A stretch of DNA of 64,000 bases from Flavobacteriales bacterium (GCA_025210295.1 JAOASC010000020.1:80245-144244), one strand, 5' to 3'. Shown: positions 46,134 through 55,295, numbered from the stretch's first letter. The notes: a model not told the origin generated them from the sequence alone. Numbers and translations are program-made.

Positions 46134-46775
46134 CTAAAACAAAGACAACATTCCATTCTCTATAATAGGAGTAGCACTTAATCTTGGAGAAATTTCAGTA
46201 AATGCTTTAAAATCTTCTCCTCCGAGCCATGCTTGATCATTCTCTTCGGTTAGGATTACGGGCATTCGCATTTTGGAATTATGTACTTCTCGCATCATTC
46301 CCTTTGCTTCGGTTGTCACTATTGTATATGTTTTTTCAATTGCACCTGTTGAAGTATTGTACCATTCACTGTAAAGCCCTCCAAAAGCAAAGAGTTCTCC
46401 TTCAGCTATTTCGATCAAATGTTTTAACTTATTTTTTCCTTTTGAATCCCTCCACTGCCATTCATAAAAGCCATCAGAGAGTATAATACATCTATTCTGT
46501 ACCACATCTTTAAAAGCTGGTTTATCGTACAATGTTTCCATTTTAGCATTAACGGTATACTTTCTTATTTCTTGATCTTTTGCCCAATGAGGAATTAATC
46601 CCCAATTTATGTTTTGGATGATTGTAACATCTTCATTGGTAATAACAGGTGTTTGAGGAAAAGTAAAGGCATTGATATGATCTGACACTAAAAAATTTGC
46701 TTTGTCTTTTACTTTTGCTTGATACTTTTTTTCTGCTTCTTCTGCCTTTTTCTTTTGTTTATTATGGAAACACAT
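46134..46775 (-). CDS. SRAP/HMCES-type SOS-associated protein (YedK-like)
   Basis: 213 residues, N-terminal Met-Cys (MCFHNKQ), which after Met removal gives the catalytic Cys1. SDGFYEWQW holds the active-site Glu, and MREVHNSKMRMPVIL the His. SRAP proteins form a DNA-protein crosslink with abasic sites in single-stranded DNA and shield them. The MCFH start differs from the more usual MCGR but is common in Bacteroidota. It is 5 bases after umuC, so it belongs to the damage-tolerance operon. Confidence 0.92.
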   Translation of the reverse strand: MCFHNKQKKKAEEAEKKYQAKVKDKANFLVSDHINAFTFPQTPVITNEDVTIIQNINWGLIPHWAKDQEIRKYTVNAKMETLYDKPAFKDVVQNRCIILSDGFYEWQWRDSKGKNKLKHLIEIAEGELFAFGGLYSEWYNTSTGAIEKTYTIVTTEAKGMMREVHNSKMRMPVILTEENDQAWLGGEDFKAFTEISPRLSATPIIENGMLSLF

Positions 46776-46780
46776 TGGTT

Positions 46781-48037
46781 TTATACATGAATGGTGATTA
46801 CTTCATCTAATCGCGTTGTATAACGAGGCGAAAGATGCTCCTGCTTCATTTTCCAAGTCCTTTCGAGGTCTTGACTTGCTAATTTAACTTTTTGCTCTCC
46901 TATAGCTAAATTTAATCGGTCTACAGCTTTCATTAAAGCTTTATGTTTAGGATTAGAATTGTTAAACAATACCAATTGCTGTTCTTGTTCTGGGGTGATA
47001 TCCATTGCTATAACTCCTGCCCTTTTATATGCGTATCCTGCTTTGAAAATATTTTCTAAGCCTTGTATTGCAAATTTCGACAACTCTATATTGGAATTGG
47101 TTGAAAATGGTAATTTGACAATAATACTTTTACGGTATTGTGGTAAATCTTTTCTATGTTTATTGGTTCTCAATGACACCATTACAGCGTTACAATTAGA
47201 AGCTTCTTTTCTTAATTTTTCTGCACAGCTTATGGCAAATGTTACAACGCGCTCTCTAACTTGTTCATACTCTTTATAGTTTCCATCAAATGTTCGTGTT
47301 GTCGCAATGTTTTTTCTTGTTTTAACTTCTGTTAATTTAAGTGTAGGGACTCCTGTTAAATCTTGTTTTAGGCGTAATCCTACAACAGACATTCTTTTTC
47401 TGACCCAAGCATCAGGTTTTAACGTAAAATCGTATGCATTGTAAATTCCTCTATCTTCTAACTTGATAGCTTGTCTTCTTCCTATCCCCCATACCTCTCC
47501 TATTTTTAACCATTTTAAAGCTTTTATGCGTTTTTCTTCATTATCTATAACATAAACATTGTTGGTTCTATCCGAAAACTTTTTGGCGATCTTATTGGCT
47601 ACTTTTGCTAATGCCTTAGTTGGCGCTATACCTATACTTATTGGAATTCCTGTATTCTTAGTAACTACATTTCTTATTTTATTGCCATATTCCTCAATAG
47701 CATTAGCTTTGATCCCCTCTAGTTTTAAAAAGGCTTCATCAATGCTATAGACTTCTATTTCTGGTGTAAACGTTCTTAATGTAGTCATAACACGGTTACT
47801 TAAATCTCCATAAAGTGGATAGTTTGAAGAAAACACATGAATCTGGTGACCTTTAAACGCTTTTCTAAATTTAAAAGCAGGCATTCCCATGGGAATATAG
47901 GGTTTGGCCTCATTACTACGTGCAATGACGCATCCATCATTATTCGATAGAATCACAATAGGTTTATCCTTTAAATCTGGACGAAAAACACGTTCGCAAG
48001 AAGCATAAAAATTATTACAATCGACTAAAGCATACAT
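46781..48037 (-). CDS. umuC: Y-family DNA polymerase V catalytic subunit
   Basis: 418 residues from ATG 48037, one base after the umuD stop; an alternative ATG seven codons upstream would overlap umuD by 20 bases. MYALVDCNNFYASCERVF has the metal Asp, and YSIDEAFLKL the second acidic pair. A thumb/HhH and little-finger domain follow. It performs error-prone synthesis across lesions when activated by cut UmuD. Middle gene of umuD-umuC-SRAP. Confidence 0.95.
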   Translation of the reverse strand: MYALVDCNNFYASCERVFRPDLKDKPIVILSNNDGCVIARSNEAKPYIPMGMPAFKFRKAFKGHQIHVFSSNYPLYGDLSNRVMTTLRTFTPEIEVYSIDEAFLKLEGIKANAIEEYGNKIRNVVTKNTGIPISIGIAPTKALAKVANKIAKKFSDRTNNVYVIDNEEKRIKALKWLKIGEVWGIGRRQAIKLEDRGIYNAYDFTLKPDAWVRKRMSVVGLRLKQDLTGVPTLKLTEVKTRKNIATTRTFDGNYKEYEQVRERVVTFAISCAEKLRKEASNCNAVMVSLRTNKHRKDLPQYRKSIIVKLPFSTNSNIELSKFAIQGLENIFKAGYAYKRAGVIAMDITPEQEQQLVLFNNSNPKHKALMKAVDRLNLAIGEQKVKLASQDLERTWKMKQEHLSPRYTTRLDEVITIHV

Positions 48038-48038
48038 C

Positions 48039-48488
48039 TTAAAAGGATTTGATAACATGGATAACGATTCCCCAAATAATAAAATCGTTGTCTTTGGTAA
48101 CCTTGATCGGTTGGAACTTTTTATTAGCTGGTACTAACCAACAACAATCTTTATCAAATTTGATTGTCTTCATGGTGAATTCTCCGTCTAAAAAACAGAC
48201 TGCTATTTTACCATTTTGTGGCATTAAGCTTTTATCTATAATTACCAAATCTCCTGAATCGATTCCCATATCCTCCATGCTTTGTCCATTTACTCGAGCA
48301 TAGAAAGTAGATGCAGGGTTGGGGATAAGTTCTTTATTTAAATCGATTGCTAAATCTAAAAAGTCCTGTGCTGGAGATGGGAAACCAGCACTGACACCTC
48401 CATCAGCTAATGGAATAGAAAGCTTTTTACTTGCTTCTATCCTATAGAGGTCTAAGCCTCTTTTTTTATGGTTTTCTTTTAGCTTCAA
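48039..48488 (-). CDS. umuD: UmuD-like S24 autoprotease
   Basis: 149 residues, no DNA-binding domain. Ala34-Gly35 in VSAGFPSPAQD is the cleavage site, Ser70 in NGQSMEDMG and Lys107 in GEFTMKTIK the catalytic dyad. The start at 48488 is a TTG; there is no nearby in-frame ATG, and the -7 box lies only 16 bases upstream, so the TTG fits. RecA-stimulated self-cleavage would make it the accessory subunit of polymerase V. A dyad operator covers its promoter. Confidence 0.93.
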   Translation of the reverse strand: MKLKENHKKRGLDLYRIEASKKLSIPLADGGVSAGFPSPAQDFLDLAIDLNKELIPNPASTFYARVNGQSMEDMGIDSGDLVIIDKSLMPQNGKIAVCFLDGEFTMKTIKFDKDCCWLVPANKKFQPIKVTKDNDFIIWGIVIHVIKSF

Positions 48489-48500
48489 ATCACAACACTT

Positions 48501-48524
48501 TGTACAAATGTATCGTATTGTACA
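48501..48524 (-). promoter_or_regulatory. operator dyad over the umuDC promoter
   Basis: TGTACAA (48501-48507) and TTGTACA (48518-48524) form a perfect 7-bp inverted repeat with a 10-base spacer. The minus-strand -7 box TACATTTG (48512-48505) lies inside it, and the umuD start is 16 bases beyond. A repressor bound here would block RNA polymerase, so this is a good candidate for the damage-response operator. Confidence 0.68.
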
Positions 48525-48577
48525 CGTAATTTTATTACGTTGTTGAAATGTTGTCGTTTATGGTTGATAAAATTAAC

Positions 48578-49222
48578 TCATCTTTGAAATATAGTCAGAT
48601 GAATCTCATCTCCCATTTCTGGCTCTTGATCGTTTGAATTAAAAACCTTCTTTAACCCTAATTGTTCAAATGCTTCGACATAGTTTTTATTTAAGAGCCA
48701 AGGTGGACCATTTTCGAATGTTCTTTTGGAGTATTGAATTTCTGTAATCATCACCAATGATCCATTATCTGCTACCAAATCAGCAACATTTTTGATGAGT
48801 GTTTTTTCATATTTTGGAGGTAAAGCTTGAATGGTAAATATTTCCAAAACTAAATCATATTGCTTATGCCATTCTTCGATTCCTGCAATTAAATCAGCTT
48901 GAACAAACGTTACCTTAGTATTGGGAAATCTTTTTTTACAAAGTTCAATCGCGCTATTCGACACATCAAATGCGGTCACCTCATAACCTTTGGTTTCGAG
49001 TTCAATCGCATCATCTCCCAACCCACATCCAATTACTAACGCTTTTTTCCCATTTCCAACTGACGCTTGACCATCCAACCATTTTTTGAATATAGGATGA
49101 GGCGCCATATTCGCCCATGGCACACCTTCTCCAGATTCTGAAGTCTGTGAATAGAGCGTTTCAAACCAATCATTGGGTTGCTCTTCTTTTACTCCTAGTT
49201 GATTTCTTAATGCTTCACTCAT
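48578..49222 (-). CDS. TPMT-like class I SAM-dependent methyltransferase
   Basis: 214 residues. KALVIGCGLGDDAIELETKG is the SAM motif I and VTAFDVSNSAIELCKKRFP motif II. LEIFTIQALPPKYEK and the length match thiopurine-methyltransferase-type small-molecule methylases. The substrate is unknown. Alone on its transcript as far as the gaps show. Confidence 0.83.
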   Translation of the reverse strand: MSEALRNQLGVKEEQPNDWFETLYSQTSESGEGVPWANMAPHPIFKKWLDGQASVGNGKKALVIGCGLGDDAIELETKGYEVTAFDVSNSAIELCKKRFPNTKVTFVQADLIAGIEEWHKQYDLVLEIFTIQALPPKYEKTLIKNVADLVADNGSLVMITEIQYSKRTFENGPPWLLNKNYVEAFEQLGLKKVFNSNDQEPEMGDEIHLTIFQR

Positions 49223-49292
49223 AATGTTTATGCTTCCAATTTAATATAGGGTAAAGTTAGGGATTATTTTAGGACTTAATTGGTATAAACAA

Positions 49293-49324
49293 AAAAGCTG
49301 TTGGGTAGTTGTCCAACAGCTTTT
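49293..49324 (-). terminator. hairpin terminator after rsgA
   Basis: A perfect 12-bp stem (AAAAGCTGTTGG with CCAACAGCTTTT), 8-base loop, T run on the minus strand, 26 bases after the rsgA stop. Confidence 0.88.
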
Positions 49325-49349
49325 ATATCGATTAAACGACCTGATAAGA

Positions 49350-50411
49350 TTACTTTCTCTTTTTCATCTCTTTATAATGTTTAATCTGCTTGCTCAGTGC
49401 TTTACCTTTTTTATTCTTTTCCTGAACGGTTGATTCAAAATGCTGCTGTTCTTTTAGCAGTTTCTTATAATTTTCAAATAAAGCTGGCTCTATTTCATGA
49501 TTATTCAAAGCTAATAAGATAGCACATCCTGGTTCTACTGTATGAGTGCAATCATTATACTTACATTGAGTTGATAAAGCATTTATACTTTCAAATGTTG
49601 CTGCTACACCTTTACCAGAAGTTGCTATTCCTACTTCTCGCATTCCTGGGGTATCGATCAGCATTCCTCCATTCTCCAATATTTTTAAGGCTCTATGGGT
49701 TGTTGTATGCTTTCCTCGATTAGAGGATAAACTAATATTAGCCGTTTTTAAAACCTCACTTTTTAATAAAGTATTTAGCAACGTGGTTTTTCCTACTCCT
49801 GAAGATCCTAAAAGGCAATAAGTTTTGCTTGGTCCTATCTGTTTTTGAAATACTTCTACTCCTTTTAAAGATTTACTACTCGTAAGGCATATAGGAACAT
49901 CTTTAATTCTTTGCCTAAGCTTTTCTACTAATTCTGCAGTTTTTAAAGCATCAATAAGATCTACCTTATTCAGCACAATAATTGGTTCGATATTGGCTTC
50001 ATAACAAATGACTAGGTACCTTTCAATTCTATTGATGCTAAAATCTCTATCTACAGCTTGTACAATAAAGGCTTTATCTAGATTACTGGCAATAATTTGT
50101 TTTTCACCTTTTTTTCCTACTGATTTTCTTTCGATTACAGATTTGCGAGGTAATAACGCATGAATAAACGCGTTATCACTTTCATAGGTTGATATTGCTA
50201 CCCAATCTCCTACTGCGGGAAAGTCTACTCGACTTTGAGCTGTATAACGAAGATTCCCAATAATTTCGGCTTCATACTCTTGTTGTGCTGTTCTTACAAT
50301 ATATCTTTCTTTATATTCTGCGATGACTCTACCAACTGAAAAATGTTCTAATCCTTGAGCTTTTCTATAGTCTTCTAACACAGTTGTATATCCTAATTTT
50401 GCTAGTTCCAT
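49350..50411 (-). CDS. rsgA: ribosome small subunit-dependent GTPase A
   Basis: 353 residues from ATG 50411 (MELAKLGY); a Met at 50429 would overlap the preceding gene by 8 bases and remains possible. OB-fold start, circularly permuted GTPase with NKVDLID (G4) before GSSGVGKTTLLN (G1) and DTPGMRE (G3). The zinc knuckle is CKYNDCTHTVEPGC. It matures the 30S subunit. The upstream GNAT gene overlaps or abuts it. Confidence 0.93.
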   Translation of the reverse strand: MELAKLGYTTVLEDYRKAQGLEHFSVGRVIAEYKERYIVRTAQQEYEAEIIGNLRYTAQSRVDFPAVGDWVAISTYESDNAFIHALLPRKSVIERKSVGKKGEKQIIASNLDKAFIVQAVDRDFSINRIERYLVICYEANIEPIIVLNKVDLIDALKTAELVEKLRQRIKDVPICLTSSKSLKGVEVFQKQIGPSKTYCLLGSSGVGKTTLLNTLLKSEVLKTANISLSSNRGKHTTTHRALKILENGGMLIDTPGMREVGIATSGKGVAATFESINALSTQCKYNDCTHTVEPGCAILLALNNHEIEPALFENYKKLLKEQQHFESTVQEKNKKGKALSKQIKHYKEMKKRK

Positions 50412-50421
50412 TTTTATCTTT

Positions 50422-51033
50422 TTAAGCATTGAGGTTAATTTTAGGAGCTTTCTTTTCTTTCTGCGGAAATTTTTGATCAAATTCCTCTAACTCCTCTTTC
50501 GAATAATTAATGGATTTATTCATCAAAAACCTTCCTTTGCTCCCATTGAGTGAAGCTTTTGATAATTCTAATGCCATAAATGCATCAAAGTTTTTTCCAT
50601 CTTCTGTAGTGATTTCAAAATCACCAGCATTTTTAAAACCGAAGCGGTGATAATAATCAGGGTTTCCATATAGTAGCATTCCACTATATCCCATTTGTTT
50701 TGCCACAACAATCAAATGATTAATCAATTGTGTTCCCCAACCTTGATTTTGATGATTTTGATGAATTGAAACAGGCCCAACGAGCAATGCTTCATTTGTT
50801 GAACCGTGATGCTCAACAATCATAGCTCTGATTGCAATAACATGCCCTATGATTCTTGTCCCCTGTAACAGTACAAGGTCCAATTCTTCTATATAATCAT
50901 TACTCTTACGATGCTTGTGTAATATTAAATGTTCTGAGCATCCTGGCTGATATAAATTCCAAAAGGTTTCTCTTGTTAAATATTCTGTTTGCTTATATTC
51001 TGATTTTTTTACTTTTCTGATATTGATATTCAT
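50422..51033 (-). CDS. GNAT family N-acetyltransferase
   Basis: 203 residues. The N-terminal half is a YhbS-like GNAT: RKVKKSEYKQTEYLTRETF, then LLVGPVSIHQNHQNQGWGTQ with the acetyl-CoA loop QNQGWGTQLI and GYSGMLLYGNPDYYHRFGF. The tail is basic. Substrate unknown. Its stop is close to or overlaps the rsgA start on the same strand. Confidence 0.87.
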   Translation of the reverse strand: MNINIRKVKKSEYKQTEYLTRETFWNLYQPGCSEHLILHKHRKSNDYIEELDLVLLQGTRIIGHVIAIRAMIVEHHGSTNEALLVGPVSIHQNHQNQGWGTQLINHLIVVAKQMGYSGMLLYGNPDYYHRFGFKNAGDFEITTEDGKNFDAFMALELSKASLNGSKGRFLMNKSINYSKEELEEFDQKFPQKEKKAPKINLNA

Positions 51034-51558
51034 GATAGAAATAATTTACGCATACCAAATCTTCAGCAATAAACTGAATAATTTACCATGCTTTAATACG
51101 AATGCTATGTACAAGACACAACACCCCTAATCACATAATATGTGATTTAAGAAATTACTATTCGATTTTAGGGAAGAATTTTCCCTCCTGAAAATACGAT
51201 GACCAATAATTGTTTAGGTCATCTATTTTACAATATCCGTATGTAAAATTAGCTCTACTTTATTCATAAAAATCTTTCAATATCTAGCTATAGATATTGG
51301 TACAAAGGTACGATTTTTTTAGGAACTAATTCTTTGTGATTAATTTTTCTGCTTTAGCATTGATGTAAAAAGCGTAAGCTCGATATTCGTTACTTAGGTG
51401 AAATCACCCATTCATTGGTTTAAACATTTTTAACCATAATTAATTGATCTTTTATTTATCCCCAAAGTCTAGAAGAAGTTAAGCGCAGACTTTGAAACGA
51501 GCCATCATTTTAGAATGTAGTACGATCTTTTCTATTCTTTACATTGTTGGAGAATATT
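51034..51558. other. 525-base gap with palindromes
   Basis: No open frame of note. Two perfect inverted repeats are present: 51129-51147 (AATCACATA, one base, TATGTGATT) and 51278-51299 (CAATATCTA, four bases, TAGATATTG). The first lies 96 bases before the GNAT gene and may be an operator; the second may be a transcription end for the upstream beta-lactamase-fold gene. No other structure recognised. Confidence 0.6.
51129..51147. promoter_or_regulatory. perfect palindrome, possible operator
   Basis: AATCACATA and TATGTGATT flank one central base. It is the size of a site for a dimeric helix-turn-helix regulator and lies upstream of the minus-strand GNAT-rsgA pair. No regulator is implied by position alone. 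Confidence 0.4.
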
Positions 51559-52869
51559 TTATTTTTTAATTCGTTTCTTTTTAATCTCTTGAACACCTGC
51601 CTTAGTGACTATAATTTCAGAAACTTTTCCTTTTTTATTCTTCACGAATTCAACTGTCTTATAGTTATTATTGGAACAGAAAAATTTCACATTAGATTCT
51701 GGTAACAATTCTGTTTCATAGTCCAAATAGTATAACTTTTCATTCTTTTTAAGAATTATAATATTTCCATAAGTTCCTATATAATCAGTATAAAGATTAG
51801 GATCTATCTTGACCTGAATATGTTGATATGGTAGTTCAACTGGTTTGTCAAAAATGATTGCAGCAAGTCCGTATGCAATTAAGTAAGATGGTGATTGGTT
51901 GTTTGATAATAATGTAATAAAAATATTATCATCCGTATATCTATTGAACGAAGTCATAGCTCCAAAGAAACCTCCATCATGTGCTATTAATACATGATTC
52001 TGATTATAAAAAGGATTGATTAAAAGACCTAAACCAAATTTTTGGTCATTATATGAGGTAAACATTTTATTTTTAGAAACTTCACTAAGCAAAATAGTAC
52101 TGTCAAATAATGCTTTATTCCATAAATATAAATCATCCACTGTAGAGTATACTCCATCATGTCCAATATTGAAGTTCCAATTTATATAAGGGTTTTTAAC
52201 CCAAACATTGTCTTTTTTATAATAGTTTTTTACAGCTTTAGAGACAATTGAATCATTATTACTAATTCCCGAATTATACATTTTTGCTTTATCAAATACG
52301 TTTAATTTCAAATAGGTGGCATATGATTGATTGGACGCTTTTTCTATAATTCGAGCCAATAAATAGTAACCGATATTACTATATGCTGTTTTTGAACCTG
52401 GCTCAAATAATAAAGGCTTTTGCATAATATAGTTTGCAACAGTATCTTTATCTAAAGCTGTTTTAGCTAGATATAGTTCGTCATAGTCCATTTGAAAACC
52501 TGCATTATGAGTTAACATCATTTTTATTGTGATTTGCTCTCCATAAGAAAAATTGGGATAATACTTACTCAGTTTATCTTCGAGCGATATTTTTCCATTT
52601 TCAACAAGCTGTAAAATGGCTACAGCAGTAAATTGTTTGGAAACAGAGGCTAAACTAAACTTTGAATCTATTGTATTGGGAATTTCCCATTCAAGATCTG
52701 CATACCCATAGGCTTTTTTAAGCAAAACAGAATCATTTTTTGTTATAAGTACTGTTCCTGAAAAGCCATTAATATTCGCTTGCGCATCCATATAACTTTC
52801 TAGTTTCGACTTATTTTGAGAATGCACAAGTGTTGTCATCAACATCAGTAAAATTGTAATATACTTCAT
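51559..52869 (-). CDS. beta-lactamase-fold serine hydrolase
   Basis: 436 residues with a signal peptide ending LVHSQ. SxxK is Ser75-Lys78 in FSLASVSK, and the second motif is Tyr163-Ser-Asn in TAYSNIGYY. A HDG-like segment follows (IAHDGGFFG). The fold is that of class C beta-lactamases and D-Ala-D-Ala carboxypeptidases; most members of this size are peptidases or esterases. A C-terminal beta part follows. Preceded by a DUF4386 gene after 21 bases. Confidence 0.9.
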   Translation of the reverse strand: MKYITILLMLMTTLVHSQNKSKLESYMDAQANINGFSGTVLITKNDSVLLKKAYGYADLEWEIPNTIDSKFSLASVSKQFTAVAILQLVENGKISLEDKLSKYYPNFSYGEQITIKMMLTHNAGFQMDYDELYLAKTALDKDTVANYIMQKPLLFEPGSKTAYSNIGYYLLARIIEKASNQSYATYLKLNVFDKAKMYNSGISNNDSIVSKAVKNYYKKDNVWVKNPYINWNFNIGHDGVYSTVDDLYLWNKALFDSTILLSEVSKNKMFTSYNDQKFGLGLLINPFYNQNHVLIAHDGGFFGAMTSFNRYTDDNIFITLLSNNQSPSYLIAYGLAAIIFDKPVELPYQHIQVKIDPNLYTDYIGTYGNIIILKKNEKLYYLDYETELLPESNVKFFCSNNNYKTVEFVKNKKGKVSEIIVTKAGVQEIKKKRIKK

Positions 52870-52890
52870 TTAGTTTGGAGTTGGTTATTT

Positions 52891-53583
52891 TTAGTTTAGT
52901 TCTTCTCTTATTACATTTGCATCAAATCCTTTAGTTATCAGCCCTATTGCCAGAACTATTTCCAATAATGCTGTTGGGAAAGCTAAAGCAATATAAGCTG
53001 GTGTAATAATATTGATAACCTCAAACATCAAAAGAAAGCTCGCCACAACACTACTCAATAGTGTTGCTACAAGTCCCCATACAGATAGCCATCTAGGTAT
53101 AAGTTTTGATTGATACAGAATGTAATAAAACATAAAGTTTCCCACGCTAATAATTAAAGGCATAGCTACATGATTAATTAAATCTCGAGCCGATCGCAAT
53201 AAATTATCTATTGTTTGAAAAGGAGAGAATTCAGGGCTTCCTGCTTTTTCAAATTCCTGACCTAAATCCACTATTAAGAGTATGCTTAACCAACCAATAA
53301 ATAGGAATACTACAGCAATCATTCTAAAAGCGAGAAAACCAATTGTCAAACTTTTATTAAATCTTTTTAATAATGAATACAGGACAATGGGAATACTAGC
53401 ATAAATAACAGCTAAGATAAATTGCATCAAAGCCCTAATTAATATTGGGGTTGCATTTTTAGAAATCGCAGGAAGGTTATTCGGCTCGTCTATAACTGCA
53501 TCTACACTTAGAATCCCCACAACTATACTAAGTATTAATAATACACCAATTGCAATTGATTTTTTTTTGATTCCGTTCATCAT
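52891..53583 (-). CDS. DUF4386 membrane protein
   Basis: 230 residues, six hydrophobic segments. MNGIKKKSIAIGVLLILSIV and the RSARDLINHVAMPLIISVGN loop match DUF4386, a family of unknown role in Gram-positive and Bacteroidota genomes. It leads a two-gene operon with the serine hydrolase. Confidence 0.78.
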   Translation of the reverse strand: MMNGIKKKSIAIGVLLILSIVVGILSVDAVIDEPNNLPAISKNATPILIRALMQFILAVIYASIPIVLYSLLKRFNKSLTIGFLAFRMIAVVFLFIGWLSILLIVDLGQEFEKAGSPEFSPFQTIDNLLRSARDLINHVAMPLIISVGNFMFYYILYQSKLIPRWLSVWGLVATLLSSVVASFLLMFEVINIITPAYIALAFPTALLEIVLAIGLITKGFDANVIREELN

Positions 53584-53715
53584 ATTTTCGTTTAATAAAT
53601 TTCGCGAATTATGTTTTAAATAATCAATTTCAATTATTTAAAATTAGGTCATAATTCAACCACAAAAATAGGATGACGTAACTTTTAACTTATTGACTTA
53701 AGTTAAGAACTCAAG

Positions 53716-54288
53716 TTATTTTTTCATCAACCTCTTTCTAATTCGACTCAAAGATTCTGGTTGGACTCCTAAGTAGCTCGCTATTTGATATTGAGAAGCT
53801 CTTTGCATTAGATTCGGTCTTGTTTTTAGCATATATAAATATCGCTCTTCAGGGCTAGATGTTTTAAATTCAGTAAACGTCTCTTGATTTTTTGTCAGTA
53901 TAACTTCTGCGATTATCCTTGATAAAGATTCTAATTGTGGGTACTTGCTATACATTTCTTTTTCCAAAGCTGGATTGCCAACATTGACTACAGTATCTTC
54001 AATACATTCTAAGTAATACTTAGAGGGTATTGATTTTGCATAATTGGCTGGTGTAACAATTTGTTCTTCGGTATAAAATTCAATTGTTTTTTCTTCTCCA
54101 TCTTTTAAAAAATAACTCCTAATACAACCTTCTAATATGAAATAACATTCATTTGAAAAACCACCTTCTTTAAGTAAAATGTCTCCCTTTTTATAACTTT
54201 TGAAAAACGCACTTTCTTTAATAGCGTTCGCTAACTCTTTTGTAATTACAGTATATTTTGAGAGGTACTCTATTATTTGTTTTTCCAT
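53716..54288 (-). CDS. Crp/Fnr-family transcriptional regulator
   Basis: 190 residues from ATG 54288 (MEKQIIEYLSKY); an upstream Met would add 24 residues without family support. The cNMP-binding beta roll covers about 15-115 (YKKGDILLKEGGFSNECYFI), and the helix-turn-helix is at the C-terminus (QIASYLGVQPESLSRIRKRL). Arg/Ser cAMP contacts of Crp are not evident, so the ligand is unknown. It may control the DUF4386 operon immediately downstream. Confidence 0.87.
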   Translation of the reverse strand: MEKQIIEYLSKYTVITKELANAIKESAFFKSYKKGDILLKEGGFSNECYFILEGCIRSYFLKDGEEKTIEFYTEEQIVTPANYAKSIPSKYYLECIEDTVVNVGNPALEKEMYSKYPQLESLSRIIAEVILTKNQETFTEFKTSSPEERYLYMLKTRPNLMQRASQYQIASYLGVQPESLSRIRKRLMKK

Positions 54289-54746
54289 AATTTTTATTCC
54301 ATCTAATTCTTTATTGTGTATAATATTGAATGCTATCCTATTGGTAGGTAGAAGTTGCAAAAGAACTACAAGATAACAAACCTTAGAAAAATATTCAATA
54401 CTTATCCTTTGTTTATCTTTAAATTTATAAAGCTACAACTTAGTCGCTTCTCTGCATTGGTTAAACCTTAACTTTCGGAGCACTATGATATGTACAAAGG
54501 AGTAGTTATCAGTCTTTCATTGGGAGTTGTCCCCCCTTCTCCTAACCAGATTTGCTTATTTTCTTCCATAAGAAAAACGGTAGCTTATAAAGTTGGAAAC
54601 TACAAGATTTTGACAAACAAGAAATAGATAAAAAGAAAATTAAACAGATATTCCTGGTTAAAGTTGTAAGCAGGGAGAATTGTTAGGTATATACTATGAA
54701 TAAAAGAAACTACCCACCATCAAGATAAGACAACATAAAACAAGGA

Positions 54747-54818
54747 ATGTTTTTAGGCTTAATACTGGTTATAGTAATATTAGCTATTGAAGGGCTTAAA
54801 AGTTTAGGTGTGATATAA
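54747..54818 (+). CDS. possible small hydrophobic peptide gene
   Basis: ATG at 54747 with AAGGA just ahead opens a 23-residue frame, MFLGLILVIVILAIEGLKSL plus three residues, ending TAA 54818. A short hydrophobic helix with a lysine near the end resembles small membrane peptides, including type I toxins such as TisB, in general shape only. The nucleotide sequence is repeated at 56457. It may be a true microprotein or a chance frame in a repeat. Confidence 0.35.
   Translation: MFLGLILVIVILAIEGLKSLGVI
54748..54810 (+). repeat. 63-bp duplicated sequence, left copy
   Basis: 61 of 63 bases match 56457-56519, same orientation; the two changes lie side by side near the left end. It includes most of the small hydrophobic frame. 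The two copies flank the genes at 54932-56441. Confidence 0.9.
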
Positions 54819-54850
54819 AAATTACAGGTGTTTTACAGTAAAGATTTTAA

Positions 54851-54920
54851 GTATTTACACCTATTTGCTAGTGTTAAACACCTAACAAGACTGACTTGAC
54901 TTGACTTTTGCTTATTTTTG
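54851..54920 (+). promoter_or_regulatory. promoter/operator element A
   Basis: GTATTTACACCTAT (54851-54864), then GTTAAACAC (54873-54881), then a -7 box TATTTTTG (54913-54920) 31 bases on. The ATG of the 90-residue gene is 11 bases further. The same parts at the same spacing occur at 61629-61698. CAGGTGTTTTACAG just upstream (54825-54838) looks like another copy of the half-site. Confidence 0.65.
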
Positions 54921-54931
54921 TAAAAAAAATA

Positions 54932-55204
54932 ATGGAATTAAGTGAGCTAAATAATTTAATCAAAAGCATTTCCCCAGTAACAAATTTAAAAGATTCTAAA
55001 ATTATTTTCGACAACCTTTTAGGATATATTTCTCATAAAAACGAGTTAAATGATAATGAAATAAATATTTTAAATTCATTATTCTTATTGAATTCACACA
55101 TCAGAAAGTTAGAAAATCAAGACACATCTTTACCTTCTTTATATACTAAATTTTCTACAAAAGCTGGACTAGCATTGAGAAATATATTGGCTGAGAATAT
55201 ATAG
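54932..55204 (+). CDS. hypothetical protein, island gene
   Basis: 90 residues from ATG 54932; an upstream TTG is within the promoter and is rejected. Mostly helical, soluble, no recognised domain. The first gene of the AT-rich island behind promoter element A. Confidence 0.62.
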   Translation: MELSELNNLIKSISPVTNLKDSKIIFDNLLGYISHKNELNDNEINILNSLFLLNSHIRKLENQDTSLPSLYTKFSTKAGLALRNILAENI

Positions 55205-55295
55205 GTTACATTAATATTGTAGTGTGTTTTATTAATTTATTAGGATAGTATTTATTAACTAATAAAGAAATGAAAAAACAAAATAAATTATAAAT

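Larger units (their letters stand above)
54289..54931. other. 643-base gap at the left side of the island
   Basis: It holds a possible 45-codon frame at 54490-54627 without recognisable homology, the left copy of the 63-bp duplicated sequence (54748-54810), and the promoter/operator element that precedes the 90-residue hypothetical. The composition becomes more AT-rich toward the right. The left boundary of the island is probably within this gap, but I cannot see a clear attachment site. Confidence 0.6.

Noticed and set aside
48039..48488. LexA repressor instead of UmuD
   Set aside because: The protein lacks the N-terminal winged-helix domain and is coupled to umuC.
51278..51299. Inverted repeat with 9-base arms as a terminator of the serine hydrolase gene
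   Set aside because: It is 260 bases after the stop and is not followed by a clear T run on the minus strand.
54490..54627. 45-codon plus-strand frame in the gap left of the island
   Set aside because: It has a Pro-rich centre (VVPPSPNQ) without recognised homology, no good promoter and no conserved start, so it may be a remnant or a chance frame.
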